Assembly (NCBI GenBank): GCA_020698575.1
Contig: CM036251.1
Location: forward strand, 10,952,288-11,016,287
Reading direction: 5' to 3'
Length of the DNA: 64,000 nucleotides
DNA from: Bostrychus sinensis
Taxonomy: Eukaryota > Chordata > Actinopteri > Gobiiformes > Eleotridae
The notes below the pieces were generated by a model, which ran no database searches, had not been told where the DNA came from, and saw only the letters and a program-made list of their open reading frames with translations. Below are positions 12,201 to 24,960 of this stretch, one piece after another (positions within the stretch are counted from its first letter, which is position 1; each line of letters begins with the position of its first letter). The translations under genes were made by a program, and so were the position numbers.

Positions 12201-12780
12201 GACTAAATTTAAGGAGCTATATTTGGAACTTGGAGAGCACAAATGGCACAAAGTTAACACTAATTCAAAATACAATAAGCTCTTACTGCGATCATCAGAT
12301 GTTTTCTAAAAATTTAATCTACTTCCTCAGTGATCAGAAATATACTGGATGGGTAAATGCAGGCCAACTGTTATCCCATGATATGTAATACAGATCAATG
12401 CTAACACTGTTATGTGTCTGCAGACAGGAAAGTGCTGGAAAACCTTTTTAGAAATACTAATATGATAAAATTATGGAACCAAATATGATAATGAGAATGG
12501 AGCAGTCAGTCCCATTGAGTCTATGACCTCAGAGTACTTACTTCATCTTCTTCATCCCCTGTGGGACATAGGGCGTTGAAGTTTTGCCGCGATCGGGACC
12601 TGTCTAGTGCAATGTGTTGAGCCTTGCCTTACGCTGGCTTCATCTCTTCCAGTTCTGCCGGTCATCCTCTTTTCTGTTTTGTGGATTCTGTTTTCTGGCA
12701 TCCTTAGAACGTATCCTAACCATAAAACGTATTTTCAAAACTGTAACACAAATCGTCAGTAAGTGAAAAAAAAAACAACT
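9216..12780. other. 3.5 kb with no gene recognised
   Basis: AT-rich sequence with frequent stops on both strands. An 80-codon frame at 11869-12111 is unrecognised. I see no clear transposon termini and no RNA gene. Confidence 0.5.
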
Positions 12781-12975
12781 TGGAAATGGACTTGGCTCTT
12801 GTCACAGACCTGGACTCACCACCTGACTTGGACCAATGACCAGGACTTAGACTTGGACATGGCTTGAAAAAATTTGGACTGGACTCAGCGACTTAACTCG
12901 GGGTCGCATTTCAACTCAAAATGACTTGACTAGGACTTGACTCGGAGTAGTCTTTGGTGAGTCAGACTTGGATTT
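12781..12975. repeat. degenerate 'gacttgg' repeat block
   Basis: Recurring GACTTGGAC, GGACTTGAC and GACTCGG words form an irregular tandem block. The wording resembles fish hAT-derived repeats of the 'gagaccaagacc' kind at 40.7 and 58.1 kb. Similar words reappear at 13706-13753, so the SINE and hAT-like element in between may have split it. Confidence 0.4.
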
Positions 12976-12980
12976 TACTT

Positions 12981-13165
12981 GGAGGCATGGTGGTAAAGTG
13001 GTTAGCAATCTCACCTCACCGCAAGAAAGTCCTGGGTTCAAATCCCACACCATGTGGGGCTTTTCTGTGTGGAGTTTCCATGTTCTCCTCGCATCTGGGT
13101 GGGCTTCCTCTGCTCCTGACAGGTTACCCTAATAGCACTGAAGAATGGGTCAAATGCAGAGGATA
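12981..13165 (+). mobile_element. tRNA-derived SINE, 3' shortened
   Basis: The head matches a fish tRNA-derived SINE. A-box-like TGGTAAAGTGG is at 12991-13001 and B-box GGTTCAAATCC, a near-perfect RNA polymerase III box, at 13035-13045. The body GTGTGGAGTTTCCATGTTCT follows, and the copy ends in a shortened form near GGGTCAAATGCAGAGG. Confidence 0.8.
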
Positions 13166-13183
13166 ATAATGTATACAGTACCT

Positions 13184-13687
13184 CAGTGGTTCACAAACTT
13201 TTTGGTCTTATACCCCCTGGGCTTTGTTTCATAACCTGAGTACCTCCTCGCTCATATTTGTCCATGTTTTTCATATAAAACATCTGTGTTTATTAGTGTA
13301 AAGATATTTTATACATAATTTATTGTAAATACTAATTATCCTTTTTTTTTTTTTTTGTTCTTTTAAACTCAAAAAATCAATAAAAATCTGCCTTTCCTGA
13401 AAATAAAAAAATAAAATTAAAATATAACAATATAACAATATAAACCCCTATTACATAAAATAAAAATAATATAAATAAGAAAAAATATAAACATTTAAAC
13501 TCATTATAAAACAAATAAAATAATATGAATGAAAAATTTGTAACAAAAAAATATGTTCAATAAAATTTGAGCTTGTTTCAGTATGAAAAAAATTAAAAAT
13601 GTTTTCTTCTCATGTGGGAAATGAATTATAAAATAATTCCAAGTACCCCCTGCAAAGTGTTCGCATACCCCTGGTTGGGAAACACTG
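13184..13687. mobile_element. hAT-like MITE with 8-bp target duplication (7 of 8)
   Basis: The ends are CAGTGGTTCACAAACTTTTT and CCTGGTTGGGAAACACTG. Flanks CAGTACCT (13176-13183) and CAGTACTT (13688-13695) differ at one base. Length 504 bp. The interior is extremely AT-rich (AAATAAAATAA runs) with no transposase. Confidence 0.85.
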
Positions 13688-14469
13688 CAGTACTTTACCT
13701 TACCTTATACTAGTCTTTGATGACTTGAAGGGGCGAAAACTGGTGACTTGACTACAAAACTACAAATTGAAAAATACAATGGATAGGACTGTCCACAACT
13801 ATTTGTTTTGTCTTTGTTTCTGAGTTGACTTCCTTCTTCTTTTCCAACATCTACCTCAGAATTTTCCTCTGAGGGACACTCTCTCAGGGTCGGTGGAGTT
13901 GAGCTGTACCTGATGCTTAAAACGTGCTTGGGCACAGTATTGGCTGCTTGTTAAAGTTACACCCCAAGAGAAAATGCACCTCTAATAGGTTTGAAAACAC
14001 CAAGGGAGATGTGCTCCTCTGCCCGGTCCAGTCTATGTGCGTAACATCTGGATCCAGTCAGGGTGGTGTGGGCGGTGCACTCCTCTTTCTTTTATCAGCT
14101 GCAGACTGGCAGACACCAATCACATGAAAAGACTCAGAGATACGGCAAAAATGTGAGGCACCGAGACACCGCTGACCTCATTCACACGGCTATTTTAGTC
14201 CTAATAACAATAAATCACTTAAAAATATGTTCCATGTTTAAATTTAGCCAGGTTCAGTGCCTGCATTCTTTGCTTGGCCCTTTACAAGTTTCAGAGATAT
14301 ATTTTTTACTAAATTTAAAAAAAGAATGGGAAATTTACTTCCAGCACCAGATGTATTTATTATTATTATTTATTTTATTTTGCCACTGTAGAAGCACCCT
14401 TTGTTTTCTCTGTGTTATTACTTGCATGGAAAACTCAAGCCACTCTTTGCGCCTATGCCAAGTGAGAAT

Positions 14470-14555
14470 AAATCCTTCAGGAGGGGCATCTGGTGTAAAA
14501 CCCTTGGTCAAAGTACCAACTATTCTTTTTGGCAACCCCCGAAAGAAAGGGATGT
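14470..14555 (+). mobile_element. LINE/SINE 3'-tail fragment
   Basis: AGGGGCATCTGGTGTAAAACC and GGCAACCCCCGAAAGAAAGG are parts of a widespread fish retroelement tail (GGAAGGGCATCCGGCGTAAAA...GGCGACCCC). The short fragment is plus-oriented. Confidence 0.5.
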
Positions 14556-14727
14556 TCTTGTTGTCCATTACTGCGCTGTGTATTCTTTGGACTCATGCAA
14601 AGAGGTAGGGCTGGATTCATCAGGTATCGTATGTTACAAGCAACAACAAAAAAGCACAGTTTATCATGCAGTAATATGGCAATAAACACTTTATAATCAT
14701 AAACTTTGTAATTTTATCATCTATTTC

Positions 14728-14835
14728 CTTTTAGCTTTTTTCTTCCAGGGTCGCCACAGGATATAATTTGCCTCTTTGCATGCTGTCTTTTGAAAATAGA
14801 TGCCCTTTCTGACATAACCCTCTCCATTTATTGAG
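14728..14835 (-). mobile_element. LINE/SINE 3'-tail fragment
   Basis: TCTTCCAGGGTCGCCACAGG and ATGCCCTTTCTGACATAACC are the reverse complement of the same tail seen at 17.4 and 38.9 kb. It directly abuts the family X copy starting at about 14836. Confidence 0.55.
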
Positions 14836-15105
14836 AAATCCTGTTTGCTAAATTTCAGCGCTTAAATTGCTGTCACTATGAAGCAGTCAGCTCTGTTAGC
14901 AGTCGTGCTGCTAATAGACGTGCAGGGGGTGACATGCAGGCACCTAATCCAAACATTCTCTGCAAATTAAAATTAAGACGCTCCCCAAAAGAAAACATTT
15001 TCCGTACATATATATTATTTTAAGTCATAAAACAAGACATACTAATGCAACTGGTGTCCAAAACTACTTCAAAAAGCCTGAAAAAAGCATAATATACACA
15101 GTAAA
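14836..15105 (+). repeat. family X dispersed repeat, copy 1 (internally deleted)
   Basis: It shares AATCCTGTTTGCT, GCTTAAATTGCTGTCACTA, ACACCTAATCC-type text and TCAAAAAGCCTGAAAAA with the copy at 46.1 kb. The middle block present there (GAGCCCGTCC to TTTCTAA) is absent. Probably an old non-autonomous element; its class is unknown. Confidence 0.65.
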
Positions 15106-16805
15106 ATTGACAGTGTACATACAACACTCAAAAAGTTAGCTTCAACACTGTCTGAGTGAACATATTTGCCTAACCCAGAAAGAGTCAAGTTTACTCTTGT
15201 GATAGAGTTAAATGTTCAGAGTTAATACATCACTGGCAAGAGTTAGTATTTGTGTGTAACTGGAGTTTTACACTGTGATATAACCAGCTCTTTATAGTTT
15301 CATTTAAAGAAGACTCTGGATTAAGTGTTAATCAGAAATAACTGAATTTATAGCTAACCCGATTTATTAAAAAATTACTTAAGAAAATACACCTAAAACT
15401 ATTGCAGTGCAGAAATAAAACACAATATGCCCATGTTATCATACCTATTTATTAAGATAAAACATTTGGGGTAAAACATACATAAAAGAACAATACTTCT
15501 TACATTCAACATTAAATTCAAATTCCCCAAGAGAAAACTTCACCTGTGTTTTCTTCTTAGACAAAACTCCATCACCTGCAAAACAGTAACATTTTCAAAT
15601 AATAATGAAAAAAAAAAAAACATGTTATTTTACAAATAGGGCCTCAGTGTGTGTTAGCTTGGCACATGACAAATATGATGTGGTATGCCTGTTGTCTGCA
15701 AAGGTTAGTTAAAAAAACAAATGCTTCTACTAGTGTTTAATCAGGCAGAAAATGAAATAAAATGTTCAATTTTGAATGAAGATCTGGAGTTAGGCTGCTA
15801 GCTATGGGCTACTGGCATCAGCACAGCAGCACGCCCAGAGACATGAGATTTAAGAGACAAAACACCTTAAATTAATGTTGAACAACTACAAAAATATAGT
15901 ACTAAATAATTTTATGGTATAAAGATGAACTTACCACACATCTTTCATCAAATGTAGAAGAAAAAGACTCAGTCCTATTTGGTTTGACCTGGTTTAAATA
16001 ACTGTATGAGATATAGCATTTAATAAAAACAGATTCTAACAATTGACTAGCTGTGTATAAAAACATGTAATGTAGCTTGATTGATCAGTCAAAACATTAT
16101 GACCATCAACACTGATTATCTCCTAGTTCACAGTATATTTATAAAATGGTGAATGGGTCCCATTACCTTTCCTCGATTTTCTGTCTCTATACGCCACTGT
16201 CCTGTCAAATAAAGTCCTGAAGGCCAAAGAGTATAAATGATGGTAGGAACCAGAAACAATTGGAGCAGTTTATTGCAACTTGCATATTATTTCTAATGAG
16301 CCTTTTGATCTAAATGCTATAATGTGTAATTGTAGCACAGATTACAGAAATTGTGGACCCAGATTGTTCCAGTGCTACCTTTCCCAGTAGTTTGGTAATT
16401 GTTAACGACAACCAGACTCCATAAAATAAAAATGTGTTTAAAGATCTCACTTAACAATAGTAGGCTACTTGTTCAGAAGCTTTCATAATGATTTAGCCTT
16501 GTATATATTTCATTGTAACGTATAAATAAACCGATTGGCTGATATAACAAACATTGCACTACTTTATTACACACAGTGCAGTTCAAGGCTTTGATTTGGT
16601 CCAAAAAGTGATTAAAAAGAAACAGGATTGGAGTGAATAATGCGTTTGGGGAGCTGGTTCCCACACATGTGAGAGTTTACAGCAGTTTATAAATAAATGT
16701 TTGCATTGCCTACAGCAGTTAGCGTGTCAAAGCAAAGATGGATTAGCATTTATGTGGTAAGTTTTATTTCCAAATAAAGCTTAACCAAAAAGGAAATCTA
16801 TGCAG
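15106..16805. other. 1.7 kb with no gene recognised
   Basis: AT-rich, stop-dense on both strands, with no transposon ends that I can define. Confidence 0.5.
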
Positions 16806-16806
16806 T

Positions 16807-17399
16807 TTTAGTAGCAGTAGTAGAAGTAGTGGTAGTAATAGTAGGAGTGGCAATAGTAGTGGTTGAGTAGTAGTAATAGAAGTAGTAGTAGAAGTAGGAA
16901 TAGTAGTAGTGGTGGAATGGTAGTAGTTATAGTGGTAGTAGTAATAGTAGTAGAAGAAGTAGTAGTAGCAGCATAAGTAGTGGTAGTAATGGTAGAGTAG
17001 TTGTAATAGAAGTAGAAGTAGTAGTAGTAATAGTAGTAGAAGTAGGAATAAGCATAGTAGTAGTAGTGGTATTAGTAGTACTAGTTGTAGTGGTAGAATA
17101 GTAATAGGTGTAGTGGCAGTAGTAATAGTAGTAGAAGTAGTAGTAGTCGTAGTAGTAGTAGTAGTAATAGAAGTAGTAGTCGTGGTAGTAGTAGCAGTAG
17201 AGTAGTAGTAGAAGAAGTAGAAATTGTAGTTGTAGTGGTAGTAGTAGTAGTAGTAGTGTAGGAGTAGTAGGAGTAGTAGCAATAGAAATAGTAGTAGTAA
17301 AAGTAGTAGTACTAGTAGTAGTAGTAGAAGTAGTAGTAGTAATAGTAGTAATAAAAGTAGTAGTACATGTAGCAGTAGTAGTAGTTGTAGGAGTAATAG
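16807..17399. repeat. long imperfect GTA (AGT) trinucleotide array
   Basis: About 590 bp of AGT with AAT, GGT and AGA variants. The 253-codon minus-strand frame through it encodes poly-Leu, Tyr and Thr and is a repeat artefact. The array abuts a retroelement tail at 17400. Confidence 0.9.
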
Positions 17400-17655
17400 A
17401 GCCACAGGGGGGTCAGAAGCTGGTGTACTTTTTTGTGCCAGTCCCCAGCCTGGATAAATGGAGGTGGCTGTGTCAGGAAGGGCATCTGGCGTTAAACTTA
17501 TTCCAAATTGATTTATGCAAATCACAGGATCACACTTGGAGGCAGATGATTTACTGCGGCAGCCCCAGAAGTAAAAAGCTGAAAGGAAAGAAGATTAGTA
17601 GTAGTAATAGTAGTAGCAGGAGTAGTTTTAGTAGTAATACTTGTAGTGTGTAGTC
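17400..17655 (+). mobile_element. LINE/SINE 3' tail ending in its own GTA microsatellite
   Basis: Text such as CCAGCCTGGATAAATGGAGG, GTCAGGAAGGGCATCTGGCG, GGAGGCAGATGATTTACTGC and GCGGCAGCCCCAGAAG is a well-known fish retroelement 3' tail (probably RTE-type). It ends in a terminal microsatellite GAAGATTAGTAGTAGTAATA (17590-17652), as such tails usually do. Confidence 0.65.
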
Positions 17656-17877
17656 TTTTCTGTGCTCTTGCAAAAAAAAAGTACTCTCTACTTTCTAGGT
17701 AAACTTGACTTGATTCAAGCGCGCACATTGCATTTAAGAAACTTTTCAGATTGTTCATATTCTGTTTTTCAGTCCCGAGACATTTATTGCGTTCATAAAT
17801 CTTTGGTACCAGCCTCGTTCTTGGAAACCAGGATCATCGGGAAACCTTGACTTTTGGCCCCTGCAGTGAGAAGGAGG

Positions 17878-17913
17878 TGAGAGGAGGAGGAGGAGGAGGA
17901 GGAGGAGGAGGGA
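17878..17913. repeat. (GGA)n microsatellite
   Basis: A pure GAGGAGGAG tract of about 35 bp. Confidence 0.85.
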
Positions 17914-18644
17914 TTAGGGGTTGGGCTGTGTCTTAATACAACCATCTGCTGCTGCCTTTGTGTGCTCCTGATCCCCTGAGCTGTGGTTTAGGTTTGGTGG
18001 AGGTCAAGTCCATGCTGAACACTTAACTGAGGAGGAACAGAAAACAACATAATAATAATAATAATGCATTTTACTCACTTTCTGAATGTAAAACAAAAAA
18101 TAAGTTGACCTTTTTGGTAATGATCATGGATTGTGATTGTTTAAGATATAAGCAGTATATTAATAGTGCAAAAATGTTGAGAATGTATCAATTTGTATCA
18201 TTGACATAAAGGTCTGCACTAAAACTAAAAACCTTTTTGTACTAAGCATAAGTAGAAAATAATTAGTTGCATTTTTAAATACATTTTCTTTACTAAATAT
18301 ACAGTATGTACATTTTTTCTCTATTTTTTAAAAACACGTATACTTTCCAAATACAAATCTTTCCAACGTTCTTCATTTATTCTGGCTTGGGACAGGTACC
18401 AAAGGTCGCCCTTTTTTAAATAATAAATAAAATTGAGATGATCTTGAGCTGAATCCTTGCTCAAGATCAATAACAAGTATACCTTAACCTTAAATTATTT
18501 TATTTTATTTTTGCTTATCTTATAAAAGTTGAGTTATTAAATAAAAAGTGGTTGAATTATTTAACTTCATGAGCGTTTATATAATTTATACTTTTGAATG
18601 AAACTATTTGAGTTTGTTAATGTATTTTGCATGTAATCATATAT

Positions 18645-18900
18645 TCATTCATTCATCTTCTTTCGCTTATTGCTGTTAGGGGGTCATGGGTACTGGAGCC
18701 TATCCCAGGCCAGTAACTTTGGGCTTCAGGCGGGACAGTAGCCAGCTAGTTGCAGGACTGACACACAAAAGCAGATCCACACTCACATTCATTCACTAGG
18801 GGCAATTTAGAGTCACAAATTCCCCTAACACATGCATGTTTTTGGACGGTGGGAGGAGGCATGGTACCCAGGGGGAACCCAGGGTTACAGAGGGAGGCTC
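18645..18900 (-). mobile_element. SINE tail and body, reverse orientation
   Basis: Characteristic reversed SINE text: CATTCATTCATCTTCTTTCG, TGGAGCCTATCCCAGGCCAG, CATTCATTCACTAGGGGCAA and GGACGGTGGGAGGAGGC. The tRNA-like head is lost. Confidence 0.7.
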
Positions 18901-18919
18901 TACAAACTTTTGGTTAAAT

Positions 18920-19375
18920 CTTCACACAAACATTCTGAGTGGGACTGGAACAATATTTGGTTAAACATCTTATTGTCATCCAGGAACATCACAAAATGAA
19001 TCATTATAAATTTATTCACAGATCCTATTTATATCCATCCGAGGAGGTTACATAACTTTCCTCCTTATGGTGTGGCAATGGCCTGTGATCGACTGCTTTT
19101 GGAAAAATGTTGGAAGTACTTTGTCAAATATCACTGGCAGGGCGATACTCCACACTCATAAGTTTCTTTTATTAAATGATACTTCAAATATGAATTTAAC
19201 TATAAGTGATAGTCGCTTTATTTTAGCTGGTCTTACAGCTGCTAAAAAGATAGAATGGAAATGGAAATCAACACAGGCCCTGAGTGTGGGGGAATGGCTC
19301 TCTTCAGCTCGGATTCATGGAGCAAATATTGAAAATATCTCTTGCTGGTCAGATCTGAAAAAAAAGGGAGGATAA
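18920..19375 (+). pseudogene. L1/Tx1-type LINE ORF2 C-terminal fragment
   Basis: The plus-strand frame at 19067-19375 contains FWKNVGSTLSNITGR, ILAGLTAAKKIEWKWKST and VGEWLSSARIH. This resembles the extreme C-terminus of fish L1/Tx1 ORF2 (FW..., LTAAKK..I...WKS). Upstream, LFTDPIYIHPRR-like and HRSYLYPS-like text appears in shifted frames, so there are frameshifts. No endonuclease or reverse-transcriptase core is present. Confidence 0.6.
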
Positions 19376-19381
19376 GCCAAG

Positions 19382-19470
19382 TTTTGTGTCATCCAGCCTG
19401 AGGATCGAACCCATGACCTCCTTGCAGGGAAGGAACAGCACTACCTGCGCTGTTCCGCTTTGCATGTACT
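19382..19470 (-). mobile_element. possible SINE head relic
   Basis: GAGGATCGAACCCATGACCT and ACAGCACTACCTGCGC look like a reversed tRNA-like head (B-box GGTTCGATCC). It directly follows the L1-like fragment. Short, so uncertain. Confidence 0.35.
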
Positions 19471-21815
19471 GGTTTGAGGATCAGATTTAGGAAAACAATA
19501 ACAGTAAAATGTCCTGGAAATCTGAGCTGCAAAGTGAATATTCCTGCATCTGTAGTTTGTCAGTGCTTGGTCTTGATTTGTCATTAAAGGAACAAATGAG
19601 GACTGAGAGTACTGTGTGTCCTCAGAGGTATCCAGCACAGCACACGGGCTGGAGGGGCAGTTCTCCCTCCCCAGACATCGAGCTGCTCTTTCCCTTCTCT
19701 CTAACAGACATCTGCTGGCACTTGGGCCCTTAACGCTTTTACCATGCACCCTCACTGCAGTGTTGAAAAGAAATCTACACTCTCCTTTAACATGAGCCAA
19801 GAGCACAGTTCCAGTTCCAGTGTAAAGAATGTGCTATGTAATGTAAATCAGAGAGACACAGAAGCATGACCAAACCAGCAGCAGCAGGTAAACGTCTGTC
19901 TGCTCCGTCTGCAAATGCTTTTTATGAACATTTTTGCACAATGATTGACCTATTTCACAAACTGTTCCCTTCCTCTGTAAAAAATTAAAAAATAAAAAAA
20001 ATAAAAGAGGTGTTTCTGGATCATGTTCACATAAGACTTCTTCTTCTTCTTTGCATGGTACAGCTTTAACCTGCATTTGAGCAAAATGTGTTTACAGACA
20101 ATGACATTTGGAAGTGTTCCTGATCCATGCAGTGATTTCCAGTACAGAATAATGTCTGTTAGTAATGAAGAGTTGCTTGAGGACATGAAGATCATGAGGA
20201 TCCAATACCTCTAATACAAATATAAGAAACTCTGCCTTTCTAAAGGCTCCTTTTATTTCCAGACGTCTTACCAAAGTGTTGCCAACTTAATTTGTTGCAA
20301 AATGCTGCTCCAGGTGTTTTTTTCTTTGTTTGTTTGTTTGTTTGTTTGTTTTTTATAGTAAAACTTTTTACAGACTTTTTTTCAGCTTTTTTGAGATGTG
20401 TTGCTGCCTCATATTAAAAACGGAAGGTCATAAAATGAATATCTTGACACCTGTTATGTTATCTACACTATATTTCCAAAAGTATTAGCTCACCTGTGTG
20501 TCCCAGTCGTTACGCAACTCTCTCTATTTATCCAGGCTTGGAACCGACTCAAAAAGTACACTTGCTTGTGACCCCTTGTAGTTTGATTACTAATAGATGC
20601 TCTGCCTTTAGAAAATGCTTTTTTTTTTAATATATCCAACCATCCCACTGGCTTTTTATGGCCTTGTGCCAGCTTTTTTGAGATGTGTTGCTGCCATCAA
20701 CCTCAAAATGAGCTAATGTGTTTTATGAAACTGTATATCTCTGTCTATTGTGAATAAAATATAAGCATTATGTTTTTATTTACATGTTACACTTTGTCCT
20801 TTTTCAGAATTAGGTTTGTAGCACTTAGCTCATCAAGGCTGAAGCTTGTGGAAAAAGTAGCCAACCTTTACACGTCTCCATGCCTTTACTTCCTCATTCA
20901 AATAAATACAAAAGTGGATATCCAGCAGAGAATTGCACTGTTGGCATTACTTTGGCGGAGTTTAGGAGCTTTTTCCAAGGTTTCGTCTTACTCCCATTGA
21001 GCTGGTGTTGCCTCCCTAACGCCCCGTAGCCCTGTGTGTGTATGGCACGTCAGCATAATTGCTCTAAAAGTAGTTTCTAAATCTTTCACCGCTTCTCTTT
21101 GCACAATGATTTATGTTGTACTTTTCCATACTTCATGTAGTCATAAGTCTGAGTTATGGTCTTTAATTAGGTTACTGTGAGCTGACAACAGCAGAAAAAT
21201 GGCATTGTTTATTGGGATTTGATGCTTTGTAATGTTGTACACGGACTAAAGCAAGCATTACACAAGGAGATATGGAGCCAAAGCATAAGAGAGCATTTAG
21301 CCTAGCTTTGTCACAGTCTTTAGTTTCTAATGGAATAATTTCCTATGTCTAAACCCTGGCTCTAAAACGCACAGTTTGCCCTGAGGTGTGTTTCAAAGTA
21401 TGCCTTGAAAGAGCAGTGAAAGGGCGAGAGCTCACATAGGAACACTGCCATTTAGAGTCTTTTACATGGTGAGATGTAACTTCCATTTGTCTATGTTTGG
21501 GTGTTTTTTTTTTATCAATGACAGTAGCAATTTTAAATGCCGTTTATTCAATGTTGACAAGCTGTGTAGATCAACCAGCCAAGGGTTTGTCCCATAATCA
21601 AAGAGAGATCTCACAAAAAAAATCATCTGGCACAAGACTTTCCATTCAGTCCGTACCACCAGTGTTTCTTGATGGTTCTTGCAGTGCTGTCTAAGGTGGG
21701 TGGGATTTAGGTTTGCTGACAGCTCATAGCTATAATCCAGAAAGTTTCATTTGGTCTTCTACTAATATTAACAAATGCATTTTCTTATAGACAAATTAAT
21801 GTTTTTTGTGTCGTC
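19471..21815. other. 2.3 kb with no gene recognised
   Basis: It contains a (TTTG)n run near 20320-20350 and several unrecognised short frames (the longest 121 codons at 19441-19806, minus). No supportable gene. Confidence 0.45.
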
Positions 21816-22069
21816 CCTTGACATGTTTTGACTGCTTACTTTGTCTTGTCAGCTCATTTAAACAGGTTTTGGTGCTGCCGTCCTATCGCTCCAGGTAGGA
21901 CGACTGCACCAAAACCTGCCATCTGCAGTCCGACTTCTTCAGAGCAGTATTCCCAGATGTGAGAAATCTGCTACGCTCTCTTGTCCCAATTTACAAGACA
22001 AGCCTCAGTAACATCACATGACACTTCTGGGAAAGACTTCAGAAAGTAAGCGGTCGAAACATGTCAAGG
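21816..22069. mobile_element. 254-bp mirrored inverted-repeat element
   Basis: Terminal 27-bp inverted repeats at 21816-21842 and 22043-22069 (core CCTTGACATGTTT) match at 25 of 27. Inside lies a second hairpin with 22-bp arms at 21864-21885 and 21896-21917 (core AGGTTTTGGTGC) matching at 20 of 22. I saw no target duplication. The right end carries the GAAACATGTCA motif seen in several fish repeats. Confidence 0.6.
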
Positions 22070-23185
22070 TATGATACAAAAACATCCGTCTGTTCATAAG
22101 AAATCCATTTATTAGCTCTTAGTGCTACTTGTGAGCCATATGAGCATCGGAAGACAGTAGTGTATGTGTTGCATTTTATTTTACACAACAACAAAAATCC
22201 TTTCATGACATTGTTCTTCTACAGTAGCAGTTTGTTGATTGGCCAAAACAAATCAGGGTAGACCGTCACTAGGTGGTTCTTCATCTAGTCACCTCCAAAT
22301 ATTGTACTGAAAGTTCCTACCCTCTCCAAACATTTTAAACGGGAGCCTCCTGGGTGATTCTCTGCAGCACTCTGACTTTTCCTTGGGTAATATGTTAGTC
22401 AAGACATTTAGTATAATAAACTCTGATCATTCTGTTCTGGAGTTTGACAATGATTAGTCGTTCTTGGGTCAGTCTTATTAAAACAAGTGTTGCTCAAACC
22501 TCCCAGAGCATTACGTACGGCTTAGTCTGAATTTCTGAACTTTCTAATATGTGACCTAACCAAAACCACATTGAGCACTGATTTCATGGCTTATTTTGCA
22601 AAGCTATTTGAGGCATTTTGTCTCACCAAATGTATGCCGCTGTTGATCGAATCCCACTCTTGTGTGAATATGTTGCTTTAGCACATATTACACGAGTGAC
22701 AGCATCCCTCAACAACTACTGAAAACCTGACAAAGCCACACAATTTTACATTACCATTAAACTCAGACACTGGTTTCAAGTAAAAACATATTTCTTTCCA
22801 AAGCTTATAAGAACTGAGGTTTGCAAATGCATTGATTATTTGTCTGTGTCAGAATAGTTGATCATCCTGAACATCACAGACACCAGTTGCAGGAAAACAG
22901 TGAAGGGGAGGTGTTGTAATAGATCACTGCCAACACTAAATTTGCTGTAAAAACAGAGTTGTTGATTTGTGCTGTCCAAATGAAATGTTTGCTTCCGAAA
23001 CATCTGGAGAAGCTGCAAGGAGAACGCGCCACTGTAACAAAATCTGCCACAATCCTTTGAGTTGATTTAATATTATCTGCGTCACTCTCCCATGAAACCT
23101 TGCCGTGTTTTAACAATTTGCACAATTTCTGCTAAAGATAAGATAAATGCCTTGTCTCACTTTAATTTTTGCATTGACCTTTTTA
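22070..23185. other. 1.1 kb with no gene recognised
   Basis: Only short chance frames, and no repeat that I can define. Confidence 0.5.
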
Positions 23186-23799
23186 CATAGTTGACTCATT
23201 GCCCTCTTAGCAAGGAGATTGTGGGTTTGATTCTGAGGCCGGCCAACTCACAATCTCACAATCACAATCTCTTGAGTCTGCAGGTCCACCCAGTGTTACT
23301 GTGAGTTCTCCTCCCACCAACCAAAGACATGTTTGTTGGCAGAATTTGTGACTCTAAATTGCCAATAGTGAATGAATGTGGGAGTGAATAGTTGTCTGTG
23401 TATGTCTCTAAGGCTATGTTCACACTGCAGGCAAAAGTGACCTAAATCTGACTTTCTTGCCCATATGTGATCCATATCTGATTTTTTCGTGACAGTGTCA
23501 GCAGCGCAAATCAGATTTTTTCAAATGCGACCCAGGCCACTTTCATATGTGCTCCTAAATCAGATAATTATGTGATCTTTTATAATGTGACTGCAGTCTG
23601 AACAGTCACATTTCATCTGACTTTTACGCCAGTGAAATGCAAAAAAGAGCCCAATTCTGGGTTGGATAAGGGGAGAACTGGCCTATTCAGTGAAAAAAGA
23701 GATGTTTTAAACTTAATTTGAATTTAAAGTCACAATCCCATTAAAGTTAAACTTAAGGAGTTGTGTCGTAACTGTACTGAGGAGAAATTAGAAGAGAAA

Positions 23800-24960
23800 T
23801 TAAAGCCGCAAGCGGCATTGGTAGGCCCTCGCCGGCCGCAACCGGAGCTGGAGCAGAGGAGAAACCATTTTGCCAAATTTTTTGTTGGTACCTTTTGATA
23901 AAAAAACGACAAAAAGTGTCCGAATACTGCATAGAACTGCATTGAATGTAATTCCCATTGGAATAAAATGGGAGAATTCGACCATCGCCATGGCAACACC
24001 GAATGAAATACGACTTGGGTAACATTAGAATTTTTGATCAGGATGACATCAAGAATATTTGTGCCAAATTTGACAAATTTTCGTTCAAGTATAATTTTTT
24101 CTGTCCATAGAAATTTTTGCTGTAATCCCATTGGAATAAAATGGTAGGTTTCAGTCATCGCCACGACAACACAGTATAAAATATGACATGGGTTTCATTG
24201 GCTTTTGTGATCGGCGTCACATAAAGTATTTTTCTGCCAAGTTTCGTCAAATTTGGAAAAACTAAATTTTTTACTGACCATATAAATATTTGTCTCATTC
24301 TGTAGGGGGCGCTATTGTGCCAAATTTCATTCTTTTTTATTTAATGGGTTTAGGCTTGGAGGGTTTATGAGTGTTTCAAAATTGAGGCAAATTGGAGTTA
24401 ATATGTGCGAATTGTAGCAAAATGCAAGTACGGAGAATTCGAAAAAAAATTCGTAAAGTTTGCGGCTGCGCCGCACAAAAACCGTAAAACTTTTGCGAAG
24501 AATTTGGATAACTTTTAATGCCCCACTTCTGTAGATGATGTATAGCGATTTTGAGGTCATTTCGTTAAACGCCCAAGGAGGAGATAGAAAAAGTACGACG
24601 CGTGCAAAATTGCTGACTCAGCATTTCGCAGATTTCAATCCAAGATTACTGACTTCTGGTTTGTCAGGGGGCGTGGCCATAATAATATTTTTTGCTTGGC
24701 TCGATGTCAGCAATGTGATTACCGAATTTGGTGGGTCTGCGACAAACTTTACGTTAGGCCGCCTCCCATTGGCGCAATGTATTTTCAATTTTGTAGGTGG
24801 CGCTATCGCGCCACTTTTGTATTGTTCAGTATGGCGCCTATATTAAAAAAAAATTTCACGCACGCGTGAATTTTGGGCAAAATTTGGTGAGTTTTCACAA
24901 ATGTTCAGGGGGTCAAATTAGCGCTCAAAGAGCAGAAGAAAAATAAAGAAGAAGAAGAAG
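23800..24960. repeat. module A, copy 1
   Basis: It starts with the 12-bp palindrome GCCGCAAGCGGC (23805-23816). Inside, a divergent direct repeat of about 173 bp begins TCCCATTGGAATAAAATGG at 23953 and again at 24126. Later come the hairpins TGCGGC-TGC-GCCGCA and GGCGC-TATC-GCGCC. It ends in a GAA-rich microsatellite. Confidence 0.85.

Noticed and set aside
13030..13050. Functional tRNA gene at the B-box
   Set aside because: It continues directly into SINE body text and is a SINE head, not a tRNA gene.
16764..17525. 253-codon poly-Leu/Tyr/Thr membrane-like protein
   Set aside because: It arises from the (GTA)n trinucleotide array read on the minus strand, and the same pattern appears at 5.3, 39.5 and 43.8 kb.
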